From Cymbomonas tetramitiformis (Eukaryota > Chlorophyta > Pyramimonadophyceae > Pyramimonadales > Pyramimonadaceae): a DNA stretch of 33,601 nt. Each line of letters starts with the position of its first letter. Position 1 is the first letter of the stretch. The position numbers and the translations under genes were made by a program. Location of the stretch: positions 1 through 33,601 of the forward strand of contig LGRX02009817.1 of NCBI GenBank assembly GCA_001247695.2, in the 5' to 3' direction. Of the stretch, positions 10,331-19,374 are shown one piece after another. The notes under the pieces are model-generated. The model was given only the letters and a program-made list of their open reading frames with translations, was not told the DNA's origin and ran no database searches.

Positions 10331-10478
10331 GATATCACATATACTCTCGGATAAGTTCACTAGAGGTGTCAAATACTATTTAGTGCGATATGCAGGCTAC
10401 GGCCCTGAGCATGACACCTGGGTCAAAGCCACAGAGCTGACCAATGCAGCAGACATTATAGCTGCCTATGAAGGCTAG
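10326..10478 (+). pseudogene. Chromodomain remnant (C-terminus of a chromovirus integrase), fused to gag by deletion
   Basis: About 50 codons in the +1 frame relative to gag, ending at TAG 10476-10478. They read FEISHILSDKF, then KYYLVRYAGYGPEHDTW, then ELTNAADIIAAYEG. This is a chromodomain with the aromatic cage positions Y/Y...W and the canonical GYGPE-DTW core. In chromoviruses it sits at the C-terminus of integrase and binds modified histone tails. Protease, reverse transcriptase, RNase H and the integrase core, normally between gag and this module, are absent. It has no start codon of its own. Confidence 0.75.
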
Positions 10479-11505
10479 ACATTATATTAAGCCTCATGCC
10501 CTTACTTCTTGTAATATATACTAATACATGTCGATCATCTATATAACCTTGCTCTTAATGTTTTATCATTATGTTGCATAGAAGCGGGAAATTGATCCTT
10601 CCTTGCTAAAGGTGTAGTGAGCCTGGTTCAAAATCATGCCCTTGCACAGATACGCACACATGCGAGATATCATATCTGTGGATAAATAAAAACTGCTAAA
10701 TGCTACCTTTGCCAAAGCCGTGGTTTGTCATCGGATTCTTGGCCAGTCATCCGAAGCTACCGGAGATATCGACTGAGGTAGACGGAGTTGTGATCCTAAG
10801 TTGTGCTTGACAAACATAACTAAATAATATTCACATTAGTACGTGGCGAATCCATTCTCACTCGTCGCGATAGATGTTCGTCAAAGCGTGCGTACTGGAC
10901 CATATCAGAGTGAGCAGACCGGGTAAGGATTATAATTCCAATCCCGTTAAGCAGGGCCACTCTCTTTGCAATAAAACAAGCCCCCGGTGAAATAACTCCG
11001 GAAACAAACACGGGCTCCCCGTTGCCACCTATGATCCTCCAAAGAGCTTAAGGAGGGGAGGAAGGTTGGGTGCACTATATCAGGCCGAGAATCGTGCGAT
11101 TATAAATCGTTAAATCGTGTGATCATCGTTCGCAAAGAACGACGGCTAGCGCAAATAATCCGTAACGTAGACTTCGGATGCTTTGAATCGTCACTCTGAC
11201 GCACGATACGTATGGATCAATCAGTAATCCAGCGTCAATCTGCATCACGAAACGCAATTCATTGAACCTTGAAACGTCACTCTGAAATACGATACGAACT
11301 TCAAAGGGGGCTACATCCTAAGAACTGTAAGGTGAGGGACTAAAGTGAACTCAGTTCCCCCCAATAACCTAAAAACACCATGAGGGACGCCTCAAATCGG
11401 TGTAAGAAGACTGGTACCAGCAAGAAGCGACAACAACAAAGACATCATAGACATATGCAAAGGTATGCCCGTTGTGAGGTCACAACCCTTTTAAGAGGGG
11501 AGATC
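10479..11505. other. Non-coding interval, probable retrotransposon 3' region remnants
   Basis: No supported gene. A short open frame up to 11505 ends in a lysine/glutamine/histidine-rich tail and runs into the LTR-like start. This resembles the end of a gypsy pol, but it is too short to assign. The purine-rich AAGAGGGGAGATC at 11493-11505 fits a polypurine tract. The 14-mer at 10715-10728 also occurs at the end of repeat X. Confidence 0.4.
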
Positions 11506-11938
11506 TGTCAGGGTCATGACCGATGACATATATGTCATACATGTCATACGTGTCATACCTGTCAGACATGTCATATCATGTCATGTCATGTCGAGTCGTG
11601 TCATATATTATTATGACAGTCGGTCGTGTCATATATTATTATGACAGTCGGTCGTGTCATATATTATTATGACAGTCGTCAGTACGGTCGACCATGACTG
11701 TACATGTCGCCAGATGATAATGTCACATCATCTGTCATTATTCAAGGGAAGACTTGAATGACCCTGTCATCGAGAGTTCGTACGTCGAACTCGAAGATGA
11801 CAAAGCAAGATACATCTTGAAGTACAAACAAGAACCATCTTTGCTTTAAGCATGTGCGGAACACGCATGTACAGTATGAACGAACTATTCGTTATCACAA
11901 TACTGGTCGTTCAACCTACGTCTCGGGTTCACAACACA
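11506..11938 (+). repeat. Probable LTR of a different gypsy-type element
   Basis: Begins TGTCAGGGTCATGACC directly after a polypurine tract and ends ...CACAACACA. TGG follows immediately, as at a primer-binding site (TGGCACCCAGGG). It holds many TGTCAT repeats and a 28-bp triplicate. No second copy is visible in the window, so the call rests on its ends and flanks. Having both a polypurine tract on the left and a primer-binding-like site on the right would fit one LTR shared by tandem elements, or chance. Confidence 0.5.
11595..11678. repeat. 28-bp perfect tandem triplicate containing a palindrome
   Basis: Three identical units at 11595-11622, 11623-11650 and 11651-11678, each holding TGTCATA...TATGACA inverted arms. 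Upstream at 11520-11590 the same TGTCAT half-site is repeated singly at least seven times. Arrayed identical half-sites within an LTR U3 region would suit a transcription-factor or silencing-protein binding array. That is inference. Confidence 0.85.
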
Positions 11939-12693
11939 TGGCACCCAGGGGGGGGGTCGAAATGACCATCTAGGGGTTTGGGTTTTATTCGGAGAATTAT
12001 CCAATGTATGCCAACAATACTAATAGCAATATTACCTATTTCGATGTTGCCAAAAACGATGGTGACGTCCATTTTGGCTCATTCGAATGCATTTGTTGTG
12101 AAGCAAATGGAAAAGTGAGGGGGGTGTAGGACGTATGACTTAGGGTTTGAGCGTGTTGGCAACCTGCACTTGTCGGAAGCGTGAAAATTGGTGCTATGTG
12201 AGTGCTAACGTTATTATATATGTACATACAAAAGTTGTAGGTATGACAAATAGTCTTAGGAGTGTTGAAACCTCAAATTGGTTCACAAGATACGTTATTC
12301 GTGAAAACGCGCTAAGAATGAAAATGATAATAATAATACCAACAAGGTAACCTATCCAAGCCTAGTTCTACAACAAGAGTGCATATAATACAACTAGTTT
12401 CTATGCTTTTTGAGCTCTCAAACATACGGCAGCCTCACACAACTGGATGCCGATGATCCCAACCGTTTTCAGGCATACAGTGAACAGCAGCAGCCCATGC
12501 AACGGATGCTCGGACCTTTCCTATGCACTTGATAGTGCCTCCCTCAAACACAAAGGGAACGCCATACAAAATACACGGGCTATGTGCGTGACTATTTATC
12601 TATTTAATAAGTGCTTCAACGGGCATCTCGGTGCTGTTGGTTGTGGAATCGACGGCGCGTACGGTCACCGTCGGTTCTGGCTACCCCCCAGGA
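11939..12693. other. Non-coding interval left of copy B
   Basis: No supported gene; open frames here lack any recognisable domain and the longest runs into the terminal repeat. It ends ...CCCCCCAGGA, and the last four bases (12690-12693) match the four bases just outside the other end of copy B. Confidence 0.5.
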
Positions 12694-12915
12694 TGTCGCG
12701 AACTTATGCACGAAGCGTCCACACAAAGCATAACTCTCTAGCCCTACTACTAAACAGTCTTACTTATTGTCAGCGCTTCTATAATACTAGCTCGGCTCTG
12801 CATATGTTGCCTTATATGACTGCACAGTTGACTTACTACTGTGACTACACAAAATCTCAAAATTTTGATATCTTCTTCCTCTTTTCACAACTTATGCAAG
12901 CTCTTTTTCTCAACA
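12694..12915 (-). repeat. Terminal repeat Y, outer copy (Y2)
   Basis: 222 bp with TG...CA ends, TGTTGAGAAAAAG to GTTCGCGACA on the minus strand. It is identical to 13306-13528 apart from one T in a T-run. It directly abuts repeat X at 12915/12916 and is flanked outside by AGGA. Confidence 0.85.
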
Positions 12916-13303
12916 TGTAAAAGACTGTTAATTACAGTTCTGACACTATCGCACAAGAGCAAGTTCCACAAATGTATATCTTTACAAGCAGAAGAATGCT
13001 GTATCTCATAAATTATATCATAACTAACACTGCTGTTTTCGCGGTCTAAGCGAGTCCTGGCTATTTTCGGAATCACTGTTACGAAGGCAAAACAAAAATG
13101 AGCGTCTGCCTCACCCTTCCACGCCGCCCTACTTATTCTCACTATCTCTGAACAAGTGTAACACCCGCTTATCTTTCCGTATCTCTTCACTGTCATAACT
13201 CCTCACGCGTACCGTACAGCGCGTGTCATATGTTCGTCACAGAGACTGCTACAGCAAGTGTCACAACCCGGCTGAGGTACACGATAAGCCGTGGTTTGTG
13301 ACA
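12916..13303 (-). repeat. Terminal repeat X, 3' copy (X2)
   Basis: 388 bp, about 97% identical to 27913-28295; the differences include a CTAA insertion near 13025 and a few substitutions. It is bounded by TG and CA. Two bases (GC) separate it from Y1, giving the near-palindromic junction GTTCGCGACA-GC-TGTCACAAAC on the minus strand. Confidence 0.9.
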
Positions 13304-13305
13304 GC

Positions 13306-13528
13306 TGTCGCGAACTTATGCACGAAGCGTCCACACAAAGCATAACTCTCTAGCCCTACTACTAAACAGTCTTACTTATTGTCAGCGCTTCTATAATACT
13401 AGCTCGGCTCTGCATATGTTGCCTTATATGACTGCACAGTTGACTTACTACTGTGACTACACAAAATCTCAAAATTTTTGATATCTTCTTCCTCTTTTCA
13501 CAACTTATGCAAGCTCTTTTTCTCAACA
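13306..13528 (-). repeat. Terminal repeat Y, inner copy (Y1)
   Basis: 223 bp, near-identical to 12694-12915. Its minus-strand 5' end (TGTTGAG) immediately follows a polypurine tract. That is where plus-strand DNA synthesis would start and hence where a U3 region would begin. Confidence 0.85.
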
Positions 13529-13538
13529 TCCCCCATCT
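13529..13538 (-). other. Polypurine tract of copy B
   Basis: On the minus strand the sequence reads AGATGGGGGA directly before TGTTGAG of repeat Y1. It is a good plus-strand primer in composition and position. No such tract precedes repeat X. Confidence 0.65.
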
Positions 13539-13563
13539 GTAGCTGCCACTGGTAGCACAGACA

Positions 13564-14328
13564 TTAAACAAGAGCTTGCTCAGCATCTTCTGTTGTGACA
13601 CCGTCCATCGCGAACTTGCCCATGCTGAAGGTAAACATACCCACTCCAGAAGCTTCTCCTCCTCGTAGCATCCTGGCCCGTGTCAGAGGATTCCGAAACA
13701 CCATAACCCACATGCATCTTCTGCCAATAGGCCCATGTTCTAAGTGTCCAATCACATGTAAGCGTCCAGCGTGACACAACTTGCGAAAGTATTGTGCCCT
13801 GCTCTCTGTCATATCTATCATGTAGTGCGATGGCACATGAATACAAGCCACCACTCGGCTGGCCAGCACTGCCAATGGCAACGCAATATCCAACACTGTG
13901 AACCAGGGTGAGGTCACCACCGCGTCACACACCCCATACTTTTCCTTCCAGGCGCGATAATTGCCCGGTTGCAAGGCGTTAAGGGTTTCGTGCCATTTCA
14001 GCTGCGGGTTCCAATCATTATTCATAAACTTCAGGTGAGGCCATTCCAGTGACATAACCTTGCCAATGACACCTGTGCCAGCCCAGGGATCCCAGACCTG
14101 TGTGATCTTCTCCCAAGTCACCTCGTGCGCCAGACGTCTGACCTCCTGGGGAACTGTCATCACCAGCTCTAAGCCCCAGTCCAGTTGACTGGTAATTTTC
14201 ACCTGGGCTCTGCTCAACTGCGTAACATCCCCCCTCTTCTGTACTTCCTCTGGGCTCATGGCCTGCACCGTGGACGCCTTGCGAAGGCTTCTCGCGCGAG
14301 TGTGCTGCTCTGCACACTTTCTGCTCAA
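13564..14328 (-). CDS. Methyltransferase-like domain (possible DNA amino-methyltransferase), C-terminal module of the element
   Basis: 254-residue frame. A SAM-binding motif I-like [11 protein letters not shown] lies at residues 79-89, an acidic NNDWNP at about 103-108, and a catalytic motif IV-like [10 protein letters not shown] at about 134-143. Then come hydrophobic beta strands and a conserved-looking [13 protein letters not shown]. The order motif I, NDW, SPWF is that of Rossmann-fold methyltransferases with a [DNS]PP[YFW] loop (N6-adenine or N4-cytosine type), but the canonical PP is here SPW, so activity is uncertain. The start is not real: the frame is most likely the continuation of the PHD frame through a 1-nt shift near 14330-14340. 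It lies last in the element, just before the polypurine tract. Confidence 0.6.
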   Translation of the reverse strand: MSRKCAEQHTRARSLRKASTVQAMSPEEVQKRGDVTQLSRAQVKITSQLDWGLELVMTVPQEVRRLAHEVTWEKITQVWDPWAGTGVIGKVMSLEWPHLKFMNNDWNPQLKWHETLNALQPGNYRAWKEKYGVCDAVVTSPWFTVLDIALPLAVLASRVVACIHVPSHYMIDMTESRAQYFRKLCHAGRLHVIGHLEHGPIGRRCMWVMVFRNPLTRARMLRGGEASGVGMFTFSMGKFAMDGVTTEDAEQALV

Positions 14329-14803
14329 GATGGTACGAGAATCCTGGCATCACGTCTGTAATTACTCTGCTGAGCTCCTCCTGGTTTCCCCAGGCCACTC
14401 TGTCAGGGAGATCCCCCATGCTCCCTTCTTTCCTGAGCATCTGTCGCGATGTGAGCGCCTGCCATGGGTCTTCACGCCCCGGCTTCACCGCACGATGTGG
14501 ACCCACGTCTGCAGGCAACAATACCACATCTGAGCCCAACTTCTCTCTCAGCTGTAGCTCCATGGCAGCCATCTTCTCCACGATCGACGCACTCACTTCA
14601 GCGGCAGCTGCCACCACGGTCCCACCCAAGCACTTGGGACATTGCCAATCTCCTTCAGGTACTCCATCCAGCGCTGGATTCAGACACCACGTGTGATAGC
14701 CACGGTTACAGGTGTCACACAGCAACATGGCTGCCTCCCCATCTGTCCTCATGCACACCTCACACGCGAGATGCTTGCTGGGGATGGCTGCACTGCAGTC
14801 GTA
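14018..14803 (-). CDS. PHD finger region downstream of integrase, in frame after a TAA
   Basis: Open in the same frame as the integrase from the codon after TAA 14804-14806. A complete C4HC3 PHD finger is visible from about 14770 to 14640: CEVC, CDTC, H-x2-C (HTWC), then WQCPKC. PHD fingers read histone H3 tail modification. A region of about 110 residues with weak helical character follows. The real coding part ends near 14330, where the neighbouring frame takes over with the methyltransferase; the rest of this frame is glycine-rich out-of-frame sequence. The TAA may be a mutation or a read-through stop separating integrase from PHD-methyltransferase. The start is unknown, as there is no ATG before the first zinc cysteine pair. 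Confidence 0.7.
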   Translation of the reverse strand, partial: YDCSAAIPSKHLACEVCMRTDGEAAMLLCDTCNRGYHTWCLNPALDGVPEGDWQCPKCLGGTVVAAAAEVSASIVEKMAAMELQLREKLGSDVVLLPADVGPHRAVKPGREDPWQALTSRQMLRKEGSMGDLPDRVAWGNQEELSRVITDVMPGFSYHLEQKVCRAAHSREKPSQGVHGAGHEPRGSTEEGGCYAVEQSPGENYQSTGLGLRAGDDSSPGGQTSGARGDLGEDHTGLGSLGWHRCHWQGYVTGMASPEVYE

Positions 14804-17800
14804 TTAATCTTTCACCTGCAGGTGGCATGGTGCGATGTTCTGCACTGTGCTCTTCTCCCGCAACTTCGTGCTGTCCTCCAACACTACCACCCCATCTCTT
14901 TGCACCTTGACTATCTTTAGGATGGCTGGCTTGGTGGCCACCTCCATGCCAGAGCGCGGTTGCTGTCGTATGTACACGAAATCGCCTGCCTTGAACTGAT
15001 GCGGCTTCGGCTCGTAGCTGCCACTCCTCCTGTGCCCGTATCGCAAGGTGTCGCGGTGCTGGGCGATCTCCAGGTTGCACCCTGCATGTACCATGAGCTT
15101 CTTCACGATGACTGCTCGCTGTAACAAGTCCTCAGCCAGTGTCTTCTCCTCCTGCTTCCCAAAGTCCAACTCGGGTCGAGCACGAAGATCCGGTGGCACC
15201 GTGGCTTCCTGAGCGAACAGCAAGGTGAATAATGGCGCCACTCCAGTCGACTGCTGTTTAGCTGCGTTGTAACTGAGTACGAGTGACCAGAGCATCTCGT
15301 CCCACTCGAAGTCCAGGCCCTTGTCGAGGGCCATCTTCTTGAAGCAAAACTTGAGGGTGCGTACCACCCGTTCAGTCAAGCCATTGCTCTCTGGGGAACT
15401 CGGTGAGGTCACTCTCCGGTCAATGAGACACTGCTTGCATAGGGCGGAGAACTCGCCCTCAAACTCTGTGCCCCCGTCCACAAGGCATTCTGCTGGCGCC
15501 CCAAACACGGATAAAACGTGATTGCGAAACGCGCTGGCGATGGTGGCGGCCTCCTTGTCAGGGATTGGAACGCACACGACGAACCGCGTATAGTGCTCAA
15601 TCATGACCAAGACGCGTTGGTTCCTAGCCTTCGTGATGCGCTTCGTGGGCCAAGCTAAATCCAGAGACCAGCGGTACATGAAGGACTTGATTTCCAGCGG
15701 CGTGAGCATCGCCTCCTCCCGTGCATAGTGCGTCTTCACTCTCTGGCAAGTCTGACACTGAGTGACCACCGCTCGCACATCCTGTTTCATGCCCGCCCAG
15801 TAATGGCGTTGCCACAACAAGTTCAGTGTCCGCCTGATGCCCCAATGGCCAGTCCTCTCATGGTGCTCACGCACCAGCTGAATCCTGTCACAGGGCTTGG
15901 GCACCAGCAGCTCCTTACCACTGACGGTAACCATGTACAACTCGCCCATGAGCTCGTCCCAGCGGTGACGTGCTGCTCTCTTCCTCACTCTGTGGTACTC
16001 CTCCTTGGGCACCTCCACTCTTCCTCCGGTCTTGATCCACGCAAGGCATAGCTCGTCCTCGTGTATGTCGGGGTACTTCTCTCGAAGTGACTCCTGGTTG
16101 GTTACACTGGCTAGCATGGCAACCATTCTCGTAGTGTCGGGCAGCCTAGGCAGCCTCATCTCTTTCTCCTTCGCCACTGGTGCCCATTCTGGAGCTGAGC
16201 TTGTCTCTGCTGGCTTGCCCCCAGGTCTTGAAAAGGCCTGCCGATGGCGCGCCTCATAGCCCGCGAGCTTCATGGAGGCAAGCTTCCACTGTCTGCGACG
16301 TGGGACGGCGTCGGCGGTGCCTAGTCCCTGTGTACCTTTCTGCCCCTGACTGCACATGTGTTGCAGTCGTTCTTCCCAGTCCTGATGGCTAAGGCGTCGC
16401 GCGACTTGCTGAGTGTAGTCGCTGGAACTGGTGACCCACTCTGCTAGTTGTGCTCGCACCGGCTCAGTTGTGTCCTCGGAGGTGGTAGCCACCTTGGTGG
16501 ACTTCACGATAGGGATGGCAGCTAGCGTGCCATGCTCCTCCTCCTCGCTCTCCTCGCTCTCCTCGCTCTTCGGCAGTTTGGTCGTGCTGACCTCGGCAAT
16601 CGCATACAATAGCTCCATTGCTCTCCGATCCATAGCGAGGCCAAGCACTCCTGCCAATTCTTCGTCCTTCATGCCGTGCGCCATGCGCAGCTCACTCGCG
16701 CTGTACCCCATGGCAACTGCCTTCTCGTCCAGGTTGACCTCTCTGGTCTCCCCCACTTCATCATCATCTTCTTTCCTCACCACCGTGCCTGCGCGAGGTG
16801 CGCGAAAGGCGCGAGAGTTTTGTGTCGCCAAGATGGTTGGCAATACTCTCATAGGCTCCCCCACAACGTTAGCGGTGTAGTGAGGCTTCCTGTCTCCAGT
16901 GACAACCCTGCGTGGCTTCCAGCCTCGCTGCAAAATATCGCGCACGTATCTGTCTGGTGGTCTGTCCACCCCCTCCATTACCAGATTGAACTGCTGATTC
17001 TGAAACAGATTGCTCCAATATGCTCGTAGACGATGCGCGTATGATCCCGCGCGCGCCGCGTCGAAGGATACTGGCTGGCCCACCACGCTATTGATGATGG
17101 GGAACACGTCCTTCCTGATCTTCGAGTTCTCCCTGTGTGACAACGGAGAAACGTTCTCTAGCACGTATGCTGGCGGTCGCTGTGGCTGCAGCTGCTGCAG
17201 CGTAGAGAGGACTCGCACTGCCTGGTAGAACAGTCTGCTGTGCCTGCCCTCCAAACCAGCCAGCTTGCCAGCTGGTGACAGGTCCTGGCATGGATATCCA
17301 CACACCATGACCCATTGTTCTCCACTCAATGCCCCTGCATGCACAAGGTCAATGAGACTGGTGTCTTCGATGTTGCTGGGCAGCTGTCCCAAATGGGCTG
17401 CCTCGGCACGAAACAAGTCAGGATGACGGCGGCTGAGCGCCATGCACCTGGCCCTGGCTACCGCCTGGCTGGACTTCGAGATGTCCTGGTAGAGGTACTT
17501 GTTGACCTTAACTCCACAGCGCAAGAGCATCTCTAGTCCAGCACACAAGCCCCCACACGGCTCATAGCAGACCACGCCTTCTTCTCTGGCCTCCCGAAAG
17601 AAGCTCTTGTCAATCACTCTCGTGTCGATCTTCTTTGGCACTTTGAGCTTGCCACCCTCCATAGTCTCGTCGCCGTATATCGCTGGGGAGCCTCCAGAAT
17701 GCATACCCCTGATTGGTCGGACCTGGCTGAGGGCATCCCAAGCGACTCGTGTCAACCTGCCCGAGCACCTCGCCACCTCCGGGTGGTCAGTGTCAACCAT

Positions 17801-19249
17801 GACCCCCTTGTTGCACTCCAACTCTTCTTGGTAGTGCACGTCAAACAGTCGATGGACTGCGCTGGTCCCCAGCTGCTCCCTGACCATGTTCTCACAGTAG
17901 TTGGCCACCTGTGCCTCTGGGCTCACTTCTAGACCAAGTGGTGGCTCCCTGGTCACTTCCAAGCAGATGATATCTGCGAAGCAGCGTGTTAGCCTCTCGG
18001 CATGTCCCGCTTCCCTGGCGTGGTCCCCTTCCCGGTCCAAGCGGGCACCGGTCTCGTCTGCGGTGCTGGGCAGCGGGTACCTGGATGACACATCCGCGTT
18101 CTCATTCTTCGGACCTGGTCGGTACTGGACCGTGAACTCAAACTCCTGGAGGCTGATGGCCCAGCGTAGGTGTTGACCCTGCAGGTCCCCCTTCTCCATG
18201 AGCGTTGTGAGCGGCGAATGGTCGGTAATCAGCGTGAAGTGGATCCCGTGCAGGTACTGTCGTAACGTGCGGATTGCCCACACCACTGCCAGCATCTCAC
18301 CCTGGAAGCTCGCGTACTGTCTCTCGGTCTTCGACAACGAGCGACTGATCACCACGCAGATGTGCTCTACGCCGTTCTCATCCTTCTGACCCAGCACTGC
18401 ACCAATGCCATGGTTGCTCCAGTCCGTGTAGAGGAAAATGGGTCTACTATAATCGATGGGCTTCAAACATCTCCCCGAACATAGGGCGTCCTTCAATGCT
18501 TGCAATGCCTGGTCCTGCTCCTTACCCCAAGCTTCCTTGACATCCAACACCTCCTTTCTGAGCAAGTCGTTCAGTGGTCGTGCCATCTCTGAGTAGTTGG
18601 GTCCCATGGGCTCCCCCACCAAACCTTTGTAGTAGTTCATGAGTCCAAGGATGGAACGTACTCCAGTCTTGTCCTCGGGCTTGGGCAACTCTTGGATGGC
18701 TTTGCACTTGATGTCCTGCGCACCAATAGTGTTGTAGCCAATGCGGTAGCCCAAGAAGTCCACAGTGGCTGACCCGAAGGTCGACTTGCCCGAATGCAGG
18801 CGTATCCCTGCATCCCCCAAGGTGCGAAGCACGGCTTCCACATCCTTGATGTGCTGCTCAGCGGTGTCTGAGTATATGCACACGTCATCGACGTACGCCA
18901 CCGTGCAATGTTGCAGGTGACGCAACTCGTAGTCCATGATTCTGATGAAGGCTGCGGTCGCTCCAGCTGCTCCAAACGGCATGGATGTGTAACGATAAAG
19001 CTGGTTGCCCCACCAGAACGCTGTCTTGTCCCTGTCCTCCTCAGTAGTCATGGGAATCTGGTGGAACGCCTTGGTCGCGTCCAGAGTAGTCTTGAACTTG
19101 GCCTTGGCCACGCGCTGGTAGAGCTCTTCTGGACGATGTGGTAGCGTGTTATCCTTCAGCGACAACCGGTTCGTGTTCCGGAGGTCGACGCAGAATCTCG
19201 TCGAAGTCCACTGTCCAGTGTCGTGATCCTTCTTCCCCGCGACCACCAC
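14804..19249 (-). CDS. pol: Pol: RT (palm onward), RNase H, C5-cytosine methyltransferase, integrase
   Basis: 1,481-residue unbroken frame. RT: catalytic D57 (TTLDATKAF) and YVDD at 119-122. RNase H: D276 (YTDWS), E318, D343 (ITDHS), D386. Cytosine methyltransferase at about 555-885: motif I YEPCGGLCAGLEML, motif IV GYPCQDLSPAG with C654, motif VI VLENV, motif VIII-like RLRAYWSNLF, and a C-terminal motif IX/X region. PCQDLS resembles the PCNDLS of DNMT3-type enzymes. Integrase: HHCC zinc site (H1130, H1135, C1165, C1168) and D1197, D1258, E1293. All key residues are present. The frame opens inside RT; the fingers (GFIEP-, ASNA-like) lie upstream in other frames because of small indels at about 19245-19470. 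An acidic serine/glutamate linker (about 893-906) separates methyltransferase from integrase. No chromodomain is seen at the C-terminus. Confidence 0.9.
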   Translation of the reverse strand: MVVAGKKDHDTGQWTSTRFCVDLRNTNRLSLKDNTLPHRPEELYQRVAKAKFKTTLDATKAFHQIPMTTEEDRDKTAFWWGNQLYRYTSMPFGAAGATAAFIRIMDYELRHLQHCTVAYVDDVCIYSDTAEQHIKDVEAVLRTLGDAGIRLHSGKSTFGSATVDFLGYRIGYNTIGAQDIKCKAIQELPKPEDKTGVRSILGLMNYYKGLVGEPMGPNYSEMARPLNDLLRKEVLDVKEAWGKEQDQALQALKDALCSGRCLKPIDYSRPIFLYTDWSNHGIGAVLGQKDENGVEHICVVISRSLSKTERQYASFQGEMLAVVWAIRTLRQYLHGIHFTLITDHSPLTTLMEKGDLQGQHLRWAISLQEFEFTVQYRPGPKNENADVSSRYPLPSTADETGARLDREGDHAREAGHAERLTRCFADIICLEVTREPPLGLEVSPEAQVANYCENMVREQLGTSAVHRLFDVHYQEELECNKGVMVDTDHPEVARCSGRLTRVAWDALSQVRPIRGMHSGGSPAIYGDETMEGGKLKVPKKIDTRVIDKSFFREAREEGVVCYEPCGGLCAGLEMLLRCGVKVNKYLYQDISKSSQAVARARCMALSRRHPDLFRAEAAHLGQLPSNIEDTSLIDLVHAGALSGEQWVMVCGYPCQDLSPAGKLAGLEGRHSRLFYQAVRVLSTLQQLQPQRPPAYVLENVSPLSHRENSKIRKDVFPIINSVVGQPVSFDAARAGSYAHRLRAYWSNLFQNQQFNLVMEGVDRPPDRYVRDILQRGWKPRRVVTGDRKPHYTANVVGEPMRVLPTILATQNSRAFRAPRAGTVVRKEDDDEVGETREVNLDEKAVAMGYSASELRMAHGMKDEELAGVLGLAMDRRAMELLYAIAEVSTTKLPKSEESEESEEEEHGTLAAIPIVKSTKVATTSEDTTEPVRAQLAEWVTSSSDYTQQVARRLSHQDWEERLQHMCSQGQKGTQGLGTADAVPRRRQWKLASMKLAGYEARHRQAFSRPGGKPAETSSAPEWAPVAKEKEMRLPRLPDTTRMVAMLASVTNQESLREKYPDIHEDELCLAWIKTGGRVEVPKEEYHRVRKRAARHRWDELMGELYMVTVSGKELLVPKPCDRIQLVREHHERTGHWGIRRTLNLLWQRHYWAGMKQDVRAVVTQCQTCQRVKTHYAREEAMLTPLEIKSFMYRWSLDLAWPTKRITKARNQRVLVMIEHYTRFVVCVPIPDKEAATIASAFRNHVLSVFGAPAECLVDGGTEFEGEFSALCKQCLIDRRVTSPSSPESNGLTERVVRTLKFCFKKMALDKGLDFEWDEMLWSLVLSYNAAKQQSTGVAPLFTLLFAQEATVPPDLRARPELDFGKQEEKTLAEDLLQRAVIVKKLMVHAGCNLEIAQHRDTLRYGHRRSGSYEPKPHQFKAGDFVYIRQQPRSGMEVATKPAILKIVKVQRDGVVVLEDSTKLREKSTVQNIAPCHLQVKD

Positions 19250-19374
19250 GCGTTGCTGGCGTGTCTGCAGTGCTGTGAAGCCGGCTCGATGAAGCCATAT
19301 TCCAGCAGCTCCTTGCAGTGCAGGTCGATGATCTCCTGCTCCCCATGGGCTGTATTTCCTCGGTCGCTGGTAGG

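Noticed and set aside
12447..12920. 157-residue plus-strand frame as a gene
   Set aside because: Runs through repeat Y into X, has no domain, and its composition looks random.
12694..13528. Solo-LTR insertion of X into a Y repeat
   Set aside because: No target duplication flanks X (CAACA versus GCTGT), Y is complete on both sides, and AGGA flanks the whole element instead.
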